From Ligilactobacillus salitolerans (GTDB lineage: Bacteria > Bacillota > Bacilli > Lactobacillales > Lactobacillaceae), in assembly GCF_003864415.1 (NCBI RefSeq), contig NZ_BFFP01000006.1, positions 1 through 64,000 on the forward strand: 64,000 bases of DNA, written 5' to 3'. Under the pieces are notes generated by a model, which made no database searches, was not told the origin of the DNA, and saw only the letters and a program-made list of their open reading frames with translations. Both the position numbers and the translations under genes were made by a program. Positions 44,523 through 54,080 of the stretch are shown piece by piece. Numbering within the stretch: the stretch's first letter is position 1; every line of letters starts with the position of its first letter.

Positions 44523-46568
44523 ATGCAGGAGCGCAGTCTTGCTGATCCTATTTCAGTTTTAAAGGGAGCTGGCCCGAAACGGGTAGTTGCTTTAAACAAA
44601 TTAGGTGTCAACACGATTGAAGATCTGCTGACTTTTTATCCTTTTCGGTATGATGACCTGAGCACTAAACGATTAGATGAGCTTGCCGATCAAGAAAAAG
44701 CCACTATCAAGGGAACTGTTGCTTCACAGCCTGTTGTGGCACGCTTTGGCCGCAAGAAAAGCCGCTTGAATTTTCGCCTTTTGGTTGATCAGGCGGTTTT
44801 AATGGTCACTTTTTTCAACCAGCCGTATTTGGCGAGCCGCTTGGAAATTGGACTGGAAGTTGGTGTTTACGGTAAATATGATGTCAAACGCCAGCAGATC
44901 ACTGGAATGAAGCTTTTTTCAGCTGCTGATCCGGATGATTTTGCAGGCATTTATCGTGCTTCTAAAGAGATCCGGCCGAATACAGTTAAACAATTTGTTC
45001 AAGAAGCATATCAAGAATACCAAGGATTGCTGGTCGATGTTGTTCCGCGCCCGATCCAGCAAAAATATCGCCTAGAACCTTTGGCACAGCAGGTCCACGA
45101 TATGCATTTTCCTGCCACAAAGCAGGCGGCTGACTTAGCGCGCCGATCTGCAATTTTTGAAGAGTTCTTTCGTTATCAAGCTGGACTGCAGTTTATGAAA
45201 AAAAAGCAGCATCACGAGTTGGGCACGGTGATCAATTATGATAATTCGCAACTCAAAGATTTCATTGCTGCCTTGCCGTTTGAATTGACGCCAGCGCAAA
45301 AAAAGGTTGTTAATGAGATCTGCAGCGACTTGCACCACCCAGTTCAGATGAATCGCCTGCTGCAAGGTGATGTTGGTTCGGGTAAAACTGTGGTCGCCGC
45401 GATTGCGATCTATGCAGCAATCACGGCTGGTTATCAATGCGCCTTAATGGCTCCGACTGAAATCCTGGCTGAGCAGCACGCCGATAAGCTGAGTCGGCTT
45501 TTTGCACCGTGGAATGTGAATGTCGCCTTGCTGACAAGTTCTAATCCCAGCAAGGCAGCGGGCAAACGGGAGTTGTATCAACATTTAGCTGCTGGTGACA
45601 TTCAGCTGGTAGTGGGCACGCATGCTTTAATTCAAGCTGATGTTGTTTTCCAAAACTTGGGGCTGGTAGTGACTGACGAGCAGCACAGGTTTGGGGTCGA
45701 ACAACGCAAGCTGTTGCGGTTAAAGGGTAAAGAACCAGATGTTTTAGCCATGACTGCTACTCCGATCCCGCGAACATTGGCGATTACAACTTATGGCGAG
45801 ATGGATGTTTCAGTGATCGACCAGCTGCCCCGGGACCGTAAGCCGATCGAAACAAAATGGTATTCAAAAAAACAAATCAATGCTGCGGTCAGCTTCTTAT
45901 TCGAGCAAATTAAAAACGGTGCGCAGGCTTTTATTGTCTCACCGCTGATCGAAGAATCTGAAATGCTGGAAGCACAGAATGCCCGCGAAGTTTTTGCAAA
46001 AATGAGCGCGTTGTTTGAGCCGAATTACCATGTTGGCTTGTTGCACGGTCAGCTCAAAAGTTCCGAGAAAGAACAAGTTATGCAGGATTTTAAGCAGCAA
46101 AAATATGCTGTTTTGGTTGCAACAACAGTGGTTGAGGTCGGGATCGATATTCCAAATGCAACCGTGATGCTGATCTTAGACGCGGAAAGATTCGGCTTAG
46201 CGCAGTTACATCAGCTGCGTGGTCGAGTCGGACGCGGGAGCCGGCAATCATATTGTCTTCTGGTCTCTGACCCGAAAAATGATTACGGCAAAGCGCGGAT
46301 GGAAACCATGGTGCAAACTAACGATGGTTTTTTGATCGCACAAAAAGATTTGGAATTACGCGGGCCGGGTGAAGTCTTAGGCTCTAAACAGGCGGGAATG
46401 CCCGATTTTAAGGTCGGCGATCCGGTTGAAAACTTGAATATTTTGCAATACGCACAGCAAGAAGCGCATAATGTGATCAGCGCTCCTAATTTTGACCAAG
46501 ATCCTAGCAACGCCGGTCTGATCAGTTATTTACGCCGGTCGGTATTGGATCGAAACGGGTTGGATTAA
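44523..46568 (+). CDS. recG: ATP-dependent DNA helicase RecG
   Basis: Branch-migrating helicase that remodels stalled forks and Holliday junctions. The 681-residue product has the N-terminal wedge (OB) domain (LADPISVLKGAGPKR, residues 1-190), helicase motifs GDVGSGKTVVAA, the DEQH box in VVTDEQHRFGVEQR, TATPIPRT, VVEVGIDIP and QLRGRVGRG, and the C-terminal TRG region. The ATG at 44523 is used because GGAGG lies just upstream; the upstream in-frame start at 44490 adds residues without homology. Confidence 0.96.
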   Translation: MQERSLADPISVLKGAGPKRVVALNKLGVNTIEDLLTFYPFRYDDLSTKRLDELADQEKATIKGTVASQPVVARFGRKKSRLNFRLLVDQAVLMVTFFNQPYLASRLEIGLEVGVYGKYDVKRQQITGMKLFSAADPDDFAGIYRASKEIRPNTVKQFVQEAYQEYQGLLVDVVPRPIQQKYRLEPLAQQVHDMHFPATKQAADLARRSAIFEEFFRYQAGLQFMKKKQHHELGTVINYDNSQLKDFIAALPFELTPAQKKVVNEICSDLHHPVQMNRLLQGDVGSGKTVVAAIAIYAAITAGYQCALMAPTEILAEQHADKLSRLFAPWNVNVALLTSSNPSKAAGKRELYQHLAAGDIQLVVGTHALIQADVVFQNLGLVVTDEQHRFGVEQRKLLRLKGKEPDVLAMTATPIPRTLAITTYGEMDVSVIDQLPRDRKPIETKWYSKKQINAAVSFLFEQIKNGAQAFIVSPLIEESEMLEAQNAREVFAKMSALFEPNYHVGLLHGQLKSSEKEQVMQDFKQQKYAVLVATTVVEVGIDIPNATVMLILDAERFGLAQLHQLRGRVGRGSRQSYCLLVSDPKNDYGKARMETMVQTNDGFLIAQKDLELRGPGEVLGSKQAGMPDFKVGDPVENLNILQYAQQEAHNVISAPNFDQDPSNAGLISYLRRSVLDRNGLD

Positions 46569-46633
46569 GACGAATAAGGAAGTTGAACAGCAGATTTTTT
46601 GGAAAGCAAATCGATGTGAGAGGATGAAGAGAC

Positions 46634-47665
46634 GTGAAAATAGCTGTTGATGCGATGGGTGGAGATAATGCGCCAGAAGCAATCGTTGCTGGAGTTGAAC
46701 GAGCACGTGATGAATTTTTAGACACTGAATTTATTTTATATGGAGATCGCAGCCAAATCGATCCATTGCTGCACAAGACTGAAAGGATCACCTTAGTTCA
46801 AGCGGACGAAGTGATCGATATGAATGATGAACCTGTTCGGGCAATTCGGCGCAAGAAAAATTCTTCGATGGTCTTAGCTGCGACGGCGGTTAAGAAGGGT
46901 GAAGCTGATGCACTTTTTTCGTGCGGAAATACAGGAGCTTTATTAGCGGCAGGGCTGCTGCTGGTCGGACGGATCAAAGGAATTGCTCGTCCAGGTTTAG
47001 TTTCAACTTTGCCGGTCGTTAGCGGTGATGGTTCGTTTAATCTGCTGGATAGTGGTGCCAACGCCGATGGAAAACCTGAACAGCTCTATCAATACGCTTT
47101 GCTAGGCAAATATTATGCAACGAGTGTCCGTGGAATCGAAAATCCGCGGATTGGGCTGTTGAATAATGGGACCGAACCGCATAAGGGAAGTAAACTAACT
47201 TTAGAAGCTCATCAGCTGATCGCTGCGGATGATTCGATCAACTTTGTTGGCAACGTGGAATCCCGTGACCTGCTGGATGGTGTCTGTGATGTTGTTGTAG
47301 CTGATGGTTTTACTGGCAATGCTGTTTTAAAGGCAATCGAAGGTACCGCATCTTCTGTCATGCATTTGTTAAAAGATTCGATCATGAATGCGGGGATCGG
47401 CGGTAAAGTTGGCGCCTTGTTGTTGAAATCCAGCCTCAATCAGATCAAAGCAAAGATGGATCAATCACAGTATGGCGGAGCTGTTTTGCTGGGGGCGCAG
47501 GCTCCAGTCGTCAAGGCTCATGGTGCTAGCGATAGTGAAACTGTTTACTATACGGTCAAACAGATCAAGAGTATGATCGATGGGCAGATGCTGCCAAAAT
47601 TTACGGAGTATTTTTCCGCTCAGCAAGCAGCTGCGGCCAAAAAAGACGACCAGCCTGAAGGTTAA
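46634..47665 (+). CDS. plsX: Phosphate acyltransferase PlsX
   Basis: Makes acyl-phosphate from acyl-ACP, the acyl donor for PlsY in phospholipid synthesis. The 343-residue product begins MKIAVDAMGGDNAPEAIVAG, has the SCGNTGALLAAGLLLVGRIKG active-site region, LLDSGANADGKP, GNVESRDLLDG and VADGFTGNAVLKA. The start is GTG with GAGAGGATG and AGAG purine stretches before it. In the usual recG-plsX-acpP-rnc-smc order. FapR, common upstream of plsX in bacilli, is absent. Confidence 0.96.
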   Translation: MKIAVDAMGGDNAPEAIVAGVERARDEFLDTEFILYGDRSQIDPLLHKTERITLVQADEVIDMNDEPVRAIRRKKNSSMVLAATAVKKGEADALFSCGNTGALLAAGLLLVGRIKGIARPGLVSTLPVVSGDGSFNLLDSGANADGKPEQLYQYALLGKYYATSVRGIENPRIGLLNNGTEPHKGSKLTLEAHQLIAADDSINFVGNVESRDLLDGVCDVVVADGFTGNAVLKAIEGTASSVMHLLKDSIMNAGIGGKVGALLLKSSLNQIKAKMDQSQYGGAVLLGAQAPVVKAHGASDSETVYYTVKQIKSMIDGQMLPKFTEYFSAQQAAAAKKDDQPEG

Positions 47666-47692
47666 TTTTTGCTTGCTCAAGTAGGCAGAGAC

Positions 47693-47721
47693 TGGACAAT
47701 CCGCCAGTAAAACGATAAAAT
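47693..47721 (+). promoter_or_regulatory. Predicted acpP promoter
   Basis: TGGACA at 47693-47698 and TAAAAT at 47716-47721 are separated by 17 bases, 35 bases before the acpP ATG. Confidence 0.6.
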
Positions 47722-47755
47722 TATGTTACTGACTTATTAGTGAGGTAGGATAAAA

Positions 47756-48001
47756 ATGACAGAACAAGAAGTTTTCACCAAAATTGCAGCAATCATTGAA
47801 GAACGCTTTGGTGTCGCTGCGGATAAAGTCACAAAAGAATTGAATTTCCAGGATGATTTAGATGCAGATTCAATTGATATTGTAGAATTTGTTTTAGAGC
47901 TTGAAGACACTTTTGGGGCTGAGATCTCTGATGATGATGCAGAGCAGTTGACCACCGTTGGTCAGGCAGTTTCATATATTGCTGAACACCAAAATGCCTA
48001 A
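47756..48001 (+). CDS. acpP: Acyl carrier protein
   Basis: Small acidic four-helix carrier of acyl chains. In the 81-residue product Ser39 in DADSID is the 4'-phosphopantetheine attachment site; the family more often reads DSLD, so the Ile is a small variation. Acidic helix 2 (VEFVLELEDTFGAEI) is typical for partner binding. GAGGTAGGA precedes the ATG. It has its own promoter and a terminator downstream, between plsX and rnc. Confidence 0.95.
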   Translation: MTEQEVFTKIAAIIEERFGVAADKVTKELNFQDDLDADSIDIVEFVLELEDTFGAEISDDDAEQLTTVGQAVSYIAEHQNA

Positions 48002-48018
48002 GCTGGATATGCTTTACG

Positions 48019-48048
48019 AAACTGGCCGAGTGAGCCAGTTTTTTTTAT
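48019..48048 (+). terminator. Terminator after acpP
   Basis: ACTGGC at 48021-48026 pairs with GCCAGT at 48034-48039 (extended by flanking A-T pairs), followed by a run of T. Downstream, a CCCGC at about 48057 can pair with GCGGG near 48131-48137 in the rnc leader, significance unknown. Confidence 0.88.
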
Positions 48049-48161
48049 AATAAATCCCGCCCAGAATTCGGATCTTATCTGATTTAGTGAGACAAGACAA
48101 ACGTTCTTTGAATGAGCTAAATTCGGGTTTGCGGGAAGTCAAAATTTAAGGAGTAAAAATC

Positions 48162-48866
48162 GTGATTATTGGATTGGCACAACATTTAAAACAGGATTTT
48201 GGGATCGACTTTCATGAGCAGTCTTTGTTGGACGAAGCTTTTACCCATGCTTCATATGTGAATGAACATCCTAAGCAGAATTTGAAGTATTACGAAAGGA
48301 TCGAATTTTTAGGCGATGCCGTGATGCAGCTTTGTGTTTCGGAGTACTTGTTTAAACGTTATCCAGGAATGCCGGAGGGCAAGCTGTCTCGTTTGCGGGC
48401 TGCGATGGTCTGTGAAGACAGCTTTAGTAAATTTGCCAAAGAGTGTCATTTCGACGAATACATTCGGTTAGGCAAAGGTGAAGAAAAGTCTGATGCCCGC
48501 CAACGTCCGTCGTTATTATGCGATATTTTTGAATCTTTTATTGGTGCATTATATTTGGACCAAGGTAAAGATGAGGTTGTTAGCTTTATTAGTAAAGTTG
48601 TTTTTCCTAAACTTGACTTGGGCTGGTTTGATCATTTCTTCGATCATAAAACTGCTTTGCAGGAGTATTTGCAACAGGATGGCGAGTGTCAGATCGACTA
48701 CAAGCTCGTTGCCCAAGAAGGTCCAGATAACGAGCGTCGTTACCGGATGGCTGTTTTTGCTAACGGCGAAGAGTTAGGACAAGGAACGGGTTATTCTAAA
48801 AAAGCCGGAGAACAAGCCGCGGCCGCTCAAGCTTTGAAAAAATTCGGTCAGGCTGCAACAAAATAA
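48162..48866 (+). CDS. rnc: Ribonuclease III
   Basis: Double-strand-specific endonuclease for rRNA processing and mRNA decay. The 234-residue product has the RNase III domain with signature ERIEFLGDAVMQLCVSEYLF (holding the catalytic acidic residues), the second acidic cluster in CDIFESFIGALYLDQG, and a C-terminal double-stranded RNA-binding domain (about 160-230, YRMAVFANGEELGQGTGYSK). The start is GTG, nine bases after AAGGAG. smc starts 18 bases after its stop. Confidence 0.96.
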   Translation: MIIGLAQHLKQDFGIDFHEQSLLDEAFTHASYVNEHPKQNLKYYERIEFLGDAVMQLCVSEYLFKRYPGMPEGKLSRLRAAMVCEDSFSKFAKECHFDEYIRLGKGEEKSDARQRPSLLCDIFESFIGALYLDQGKDEVVSFISKVVFPKLDLGWFDHFFDHKTALQEYLQQDGECQIDYKLVAQEGPDNERRYRMAVFANGEELGQGTGYSKKAGEQAAAAQALKKFGQAATK

Positions 48867-48884
48867 ATTAAGGAGGAGCTCAAA

Positions 48885-51800
48885 TTGAAACTAAAGGCGT
48901 TAACGCTGAATGGCTTCAAATCCTTCGCAGATCAAACTAAAATTGAATTTAATGGGGGACTGACAGGAATAGTCGGTCCCAATGGAAGCGGTAAAAGCAA
49001 TATTATTGATGCTTTACGTTGGACACTAGGGGAACAATCAGCTAAAAGTCTCCGCGGTGATAAGATGGCTGATGTTATTTTTGGCGGTTCAGAATCACGT
49101 GCTGCCTTAAACCGCGCTGAGGTTACCTTGGAATTTGATAACAGTGACCAAACTCTGCAAGGTTTGCCAGAAGAGGTCGTCATCTGCCGCAGATTATACC
49201 GGAGCGGCGAAAGTGAATTCTTGATCAACAATAAAAATGTGCGCTTACGTGATATCAATGAACTATTTATGGATACTGGCGTTTCGCGCAATTCCTTTTC
49301 TATTATCTCGCAAGGAAAAGTGGAGGCTGTTTTCAATAGCAAGCCTGAAGAACGCCGATCTTTGATCGAAGAAGCGGCTGGGATCTCAAAGTACAAAAAA
49401 GAAAAGCAAAAAGCACAGACTGAGCTATTGGAGACAACGGACCACTTGGATCGGGTGGCTGACATCATTGGCGAATTAGAAAGTCAAAAAGCTCCTTTGG
49501 AGGAGCAAGCCAGCTTGGCTCGGGATTACTTGGCACAAAAAAAGCAGTTTGACCATTTTGAACTGAGTAATTTAGTGTTAACAATGGCTAATCTCAGAGA
49601 AGAGATCGATCACACTACCGCTCAATTGAATTCAAATGAACTTTTGTCCAAAAAATACGAGCGGCAAAAAGCGGCTCAAGAGCAAGTGACGGAAAAGTTG
49701 ACTGCTCAAAGTGAGCAGCTTGAAAATAAGTTGTCTGATTTACAGAATAACTTACTTGAATTTAGCAAGCAAAAGGAACGGATCTCTGGGAAAAAAGAGA
49801 TGTCCCAGCAAGAACAAGAATTTCACCGCACCCGGGTTCAAGAGCTTGAGGGGCAGTTAGCTGAGAATCAGACTGATTTCACGGATGCCCAGCAGCGTTT
49901 TGACCAGCTAGAAGAACAGGTCACTGAAAAAAAGCGGCAACTGGCTCAATATCAGAATGCTTTAACTGAGTTAGAGAAACAGCAACAGACTTCACCAGCA
50001 GACTTAGCTGCAACAATTGAAAACTTGCGGTCCAAGATCCTGACCATGGCTCAAGAACAATCGGCACTCCAAAGTAAACTAGAGTACCTTACCGACGGGC
50101 AAAAGAACGAACAAGGTCAAAGTCTGCAACATAAAAAAGCTTTGTCTGTCCAAAAGGAAGCACTAGAGGAGTTGCGCTCGCGTTCAGAGCGGGCCAAGGA
50201 AGATTTAGCTGCTTGGGTAGAAAAATTAAACCAGCTGCAGGAAAAACAGTCAACTTTGAAGCAAGAAGAAGCAGAGCTGACTAAAGAGTATGAAACCAAG
50301 AAAAATCAATGGTATGCGGCCAGCGACATTTTGCACAGAGCCAAAGCTCAGCTCAATGCACTGGATAATGTAGCTGCTAATTACAGCGGCTACTACCAGG
50401 GTGCGAAGAATATTTTGCAGGCACGTTCGGACGTGTCAGGTGTCGTTGGTGCTGTAGCTGAGCTTTTACAATTAGAAGCCAAGTACAGTAAGGCGATCGA
50501 GACAGTTTTAGGCGGCCAGCTGCAAAACGTGGTCACCACCAATGAACAAGCAGCCAAAAAGGCAATTGCTTATTTAAATCAGCATCGTGCCGGACGGGCT
50601 ACTTTTTTACCGCGAACAGCGGTCAAAGCGCGAAGTTTGCCTCTTTCGCTTAGCGAACAGCTGACAAGCATGCCCGGTTTTTTGGGGATCGCTAGTGACT
50701 TGGTTGAAGTACAGCCTGAAGACCAGGTTATTTTGGAGTACTTGTTAGGAACGACGATCGTTGTGCAGGATTTGGATGCTGCAGTCCAAATTGCTAAAAT
50801 GATCAGGCACCAAGGACGAATCGTAACCCTGAATGGTGAGATCATTAATGCCGGCGGTTCGATGACCGGCGGGACTAGTCAACATAAACGGACTGGATTA
50901 TTGGAACAAAAGCAGCAGCGGGAAAAATTATCGGCCGATATTCAGAAGATGCAGGATCAGTTAAAAAATGTGGAATTAGCCGGCAAACAAACCAGCGCTG
51001 ACTTAGAGACCAAAAAAGCTCGCCAGAAAAACCTCGCAGAACAGCTGGCTGAAGTCCAAGAAAAAAAAGCTCAGGCGGCAGAGAAAGCAGCCGGGCTGGC
51101 ATTGGAAATTGAACACGGACAAGAAAGCTATGAGCAAGCTCAACATACTTGGCAAGAGCAAAGTCAAATCAAAGAAAAACGAGCATTACAAATTAAAAGC
51201 ATTCAAAGTCAACAAAAAGAGACTGCAAACAAGCTCGCCGAATTACAGACTGCTTTAGCCGAAAAACAGACAGCAACGACAGCTGCAGCTGATTCACAGA
51301 AGCAGTATGAGAAAAAAGCTGCCCAACTCAAGCAGGATGCTGCCTTGGAAAGAGAACGGTTAGATTCACTTCAGATTCAATTAAAAGAAGTTCAAAACCA
51401 AAAGCTGCATTTAGATGGCCTGATCAAAAAACAGACTGCAATGATCAAGGAATTGAAGGAACAGACTAAAGTCCATGCTAGTTCAGACCATGATCTAGCA
51501 ATCAAGGTCAGTCAACTTGAAGAAAGTATTCAGCAAGCGACGAGTGCTTTGGAAGCTTTAACTCAACAACGAGCTGAGATCAAAGCTCAGTTAAATGATG
51601 AAAAACTTAAATTGCAAAGAGTTACAGGTCTAAGAGAAGCAGCACGGGATGAACAGCAGAAAAATCAGGTTCAATTAAGCAGACTAAGTACTTTGCTGGA
51701 TCGAAACTTGACAGATCTTTCCGAAAAATATGGAATGACTTATGAATATGCAAAACAACAGGAACTCGAAACTGATCCAACGGTCGTTGCACGTCAACTG

Positions 51801-52430
51801 AAACTTTTGAAAATGGGGCTCGATGACCTGGGAGAGGTCAACCTTGGGGCAATTAAGGAATATGACAGAGTCAACGAGCGTTATGAGTTTTTAGCTCAGC
51901 AGCAAAATGACTTGTTGACAGCTAAGAGTCAGTTAGAATCTAGTATGTATGAAATGGATCAGGAAGTTAAACAACGTTTTAAGCAGACATTTGAGCGTGT
52001 TGCAGAAGCATTTAGGCATGTCTTTCCGCAAATATTTGAAGGCGGGAGTGCATACTTGTCTTTGACCGACCCGTCTGATCTTTTACATACGGGGATCGAG
52101 ATCACTGCCCAGCCGCCTGGTAAGAAGGCGCAGCAGCTTAGTCTGCTTTCTGGCGGTGAAAGAACTTTGACTGCGATCGCGCTTTTATTCGCGATTTTGG
52201 AGGTCACTCCCGTCCCTTTTGCAATTTTGGATGAGGCTGAAGCTGCTTTAGACGATGCCAACGTGACGCGTTATTCACAATATTTACGTCGTTTGGATGA
52301 TCACACGCAATTTATTGTGATCACCCACCGTAAGGGTACAATGGTTCAGGCGGATGTTTTGTATGGTGTCACGATGCAAGATTCCGGAGTTTCACGCATG
52401 GTTTCTGTTTCCTTAGCAGATGTAATTTAA
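48885..52430 (+). CDS. smc: Chromosome segregation protein SMC
   Basis: ATPase of the condensin complex that organises and segregates chromosomes. The 1181-residue product has the N-terminal head with Walker A GPNGSGKSN (Lys37), Q-loop and DTGVSRNSFSIISQG, a first coiled coil (about 165-500), the hinge domain (about 515-640, with GGSMTGGTSQHKRTG just after), a second coiled coil to about 1015, and the C-terminal head with signature LSLLSGGERTLTAIALLFA and Walker B AILDEAEAALDDANV. The start is TTG with GGAGGAG upstream. Length is typical. Confidence 0.97.
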   Translation: MKLKALTLNGFKSFADQTKIEFNGGLTGIVGPNGSGKSNIIDALRWTLGEQSAKSLRGDKMADVIFGGSESRAALNRAEVTLEFDNSDQTLQGLPEEVVICRRLYRSGESEFLINNKNVRLRDINELFMDTGVSRNSFSIISQGKVEAVFNSKPEERRSLIEEAAGISKYKKEKQKAQTELLETTDHLDRVADIIGELESQKAPLEEQASLARDYLAQKKQFDHFELSNLVLTMANLREEIDHTTAQLNSNELLSKKYERQKAAQEQVTEKLTAQSEQLENKLSDLQNNLLEFSKQKERISGKKEMSQQEQEFHRTRVQELEGQLAENQTDFTDAQQRFDQLEEQVTEKKRQLAQYQNALTELEKQQQTSPADLAATIENLRSKILTMAQEQSALQSKLEYLTDGQKNEQGQSLQHKKALSVQKEALEELRSRSERAKEDLAAWVEKLNQLQEKQSTLKQEEAELTKEYETKKNQWYAASDILHRAKAQLNALDNVAANYSGYYQGAKNILQARSDVSGVVGAVAELLQLEAKYSKAIETVLGGQLQNVVTTNEQAAKKAIAYLNQHRAGRATFLPRTAVKARSLPLSLSEQLTSMPGFLGIASDLVEVQPEDQVILEYLLGTTIVVQDLDAAVQIAKMIRHQGRIVTLNGEIINAGGSMTGGTSQHKRTGLLEQKQQREKLSADIQKMQDQLKNVELAGKQTSADLETKKARQKNLAEQLAEVQEKKAQAAEKAAGLALEIEHGQESYEQAQHTWQEQSQIKEKRALQIKSIQSQQKETANKLAELQTALAEKQTATTAAADSQKQYEKKAAQLKQDAALERERLDSLQIQLKEVQNQKLHLDGLIKKQTAMIKELKEQTKVHASSDHDLAIKVSQLEESIQQATSALEALTQQRAEIKAQLNDEKLKLQRVTGLREAARDEQQKNQVQLSRLSTLLDRNLTDLSEKYGMTYEYAKQQELETDPTVVARQLKLLKMGLDDLGEVNLGAIKEYDRVNERYEFLAQQQNDLLTAKSQLESSMYEMDQEVKQRFKQTFERVAEAFRHVFPQIFEGGSAYLSLTDPSDLLHTGIEITAQPPGKKAQQLSLLSGGERTLTAIALLFAILEVTPVPFAILDEAEAALDDANVTRYSQYLRRLDDHTQFIVITHRKGTMVQADVLYGVTMQDSGVSRMVSVSLADVI

Positions 52431-52481
52431 TGAGCATTTTGTTAAAATGAAGAGGACAACTTGCACGGGAGGAAAATAATT

Positions 52482-53711
52482 ATGGGACTTTTTGATAAGT
52501 TAAAACGTGCTTTTGCAGTTTCTGACCCAGAAGAGAGTGAAGAAAAGCGAACAGAACAAGAGCAAGAGAAAAAAGAAGAAAGTCACGCACAAGAATCGCA
52601 GACCGCAAAGCAGGTGCAAGAGGCGCCAGAAGATGAGGCTCCAGTCAGTCAAAGCGGTGCAGAAACTAAAGAAGAACAAAGTGATTCGGAAGTAACAGAG
52701 GATGACGAACATGGTCTTGAAGAACAAGACCTTGAGGTTTCTGAGAAAGAAGAGCAGGAAGTTACCGATGAGCAGCGTTATGATCAAGGTCTTAAAAAAT
52801 CCAGACAGGGTTTTGGAGCAAAAATCAATGCATTATTAGCTAATTTTCGCCACGTTGATGAGGATTTCTTTGATGACTTGGAAGAGACCTTGATCGAAGC
52901 TGACGTCGGTTTTGACGTCGCAGTCAAAATCAGTGACGAGTTGCGTGATGAGGTCAAGCTGCGTAACGCTAAAGCAAAAAAAGAAGTTTCTGATGCGATC
53001 GTGGAAAAATTAGTCGATATTTATGAAGAAGAAGGACATGAAGAAGACAACAGTCTGCATTTTGCAACAGCTGGACAACCAACTGTCTTCTTGTTTGTTG
53101 GGGTCAATGGAGTTGGCAAGACAACTACGATCGGTAAATTAGCTCACAAATACCAGCAAGAAGGCAAAAAAGTTCTTCTGGCTGCATGTGATACTTTTAG
53201 GGCCGGCGCGATCGAACAATTAAACGAATGGGCAAAAAGTGTTAATGTCGATATCGTTAAGAAACCAGCGCAAAGTGATCCGGCTGCAGTTGTATTCGAC
53301 GCGGTTAAAAAAGCTAAAACTGAAAATTATGATATTTTGCTGGTTGATACAGCGGGACGGTTGCAAAATAAAGTCAATCTGATGAATGAATTGGCGAAGA
53401 TCAAACGGGTCATTCAGCGTGAATTGCCAGAAAGTCCTCAAGAAGTCTTGTTGGCTTTAGATGCTACGACGGGTCAAAATGCACTGACCCAAGCTAAACA
53501 GTTTAAAGACGTGACAGAAGTTAGCGGGATCGTTTTGACTAAACTTGATGGTACTGCTCGAGGCGGGATCGTTTTGGCGATCAGAAACGAATTGCATTTA
53601 CCGGTCAAGCTTGTTGGTTTAGGCGAGCAGATGGATGATTTGCGCACTTTTGATGCAGAAAAATTTGTCTATGGTCTGTTCAAGGACCTGATCGCACAAC
53701 CAGCGAAATAG
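52482..53711 (+). CDS. ftsY: Signal recognition particle receptor FtsY
   Basis: Membrane-associated GTPase that receives ribosome-SRP complexes. With the ATG at 52482 the product has 409 residues: a short amphipathic MGLFDKLKRAF membrane anchor, a very acidic Glu/Gln-rich A domain (to about residue 105), then the N domain and the G domain with GVNGVGKTTTIGKLA, DTFRAGAIEQL, DTAGRLQN and TKLDGTARGG. GGGAGG lies upstream of this ATG; an in-frame TTG at 52461 precedes the site. Followed by ylxM and ffh, the other SRP genes. Confidence 0.96.
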   Translation: MGLFDKLKRAFAVSDPEESEEKRTEQEQEKKEESHAQESQTAKQVQEAPEDEAPVSQSGAETKEEQSDSEVTEDDEHGLEEQDLEVSEKEEQEVTDEQRYDQGLKKSRQGFGAKINALLANFRHVDEDFFDDLEETLIEADVGFDVAVKISDELRDEVKLRNAKAKKEVSDAIVEKLVDIYEEEGHEEDNSLHFATAGQPTVFLFVGVNGVGKTTTIGKLAHKYQQEGKKVLLAACDTFRAGAIEQLNEWAKSVNVDIVKKPAQSDPAAVVFDAVKKAKTENYDILLVDTAGRLQNKVNLMNELAKIKRVIQRELPESPQEVLLALDATTGQNALTQAKQFKDVTEVSGIVLTKLDGTARGGIVLAIRNELHLPVKLVGLGEQMDDLRTFDAEKFVYGLFKDLIAQPAK

Positions 53712-53720
53712 GTGGCAGCA

Positions 53721-54065
53721 ATGGAAATTGAAAAAACCAATCGTTTCAATGCTCTGTTTGATTTCTACGAACAATTATTGACTACCAAGCAGATGCAGTA
53801 TATCGGGCTATATTACCGGGATGATTATTCATTGGGGGAAATTGCGGAAAATTTTCAGGTTTCCCGGCAGGCAGTTTATGATAATATTAAGCGGACCGAA
53901 CAAATTTTGGAAAATTATGAGAGTAAGCTGCATCTTTACAGAGATTTTGTAGCTCGAGATCAAAAAATCGAGTTTTTGAGTCAATATGTCAGCAGTCATT
54001 ATGCTAATGATCAAAAACTGCTGCAGCTGCTGGCAGCCGTTGAACAGAATGAAGACCAGGAATGA
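53721..54065 (+). CDS. ylxM: YlxM/p13-like sigma-factor-type DNA-binding protein
   Basis: A small helix-turn-helix protein that goes with ffh in Firmicutes and affects SRP GTPase function in streptococci. The 114-residue product shows [27 protein letters not shown] and [15 protein letters not shown], the recognition helix of a sigma-70 region 4-like domain. I use the ATG at 53721 with AGGTGG upstream; an in-frame GTG at 53712 abuts the ftsY stop. Lies between ftsY and ffh. Confidence 0.92.
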   Translation: MEIEKTNRFNALFDFYEQLLTTKQMQYIGLYYRDDYSLGEIAENFQVSRQAVYDNIKRTEQILENYESKLHLYRDFVARDQKIEFLSQYVSSHYANDQKLLQLLAAVEQNEDQE

Positions 54066-54080
54066 AAGCGAGGATAAAAA

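Noticed and set aside
48932-49468. Long antisense open frame inside smc (178 codons)
   Set aside because: Shadow of the smc coding frame; no ribosome binding site or promoter, serine-rich composition typical of antisense frames.
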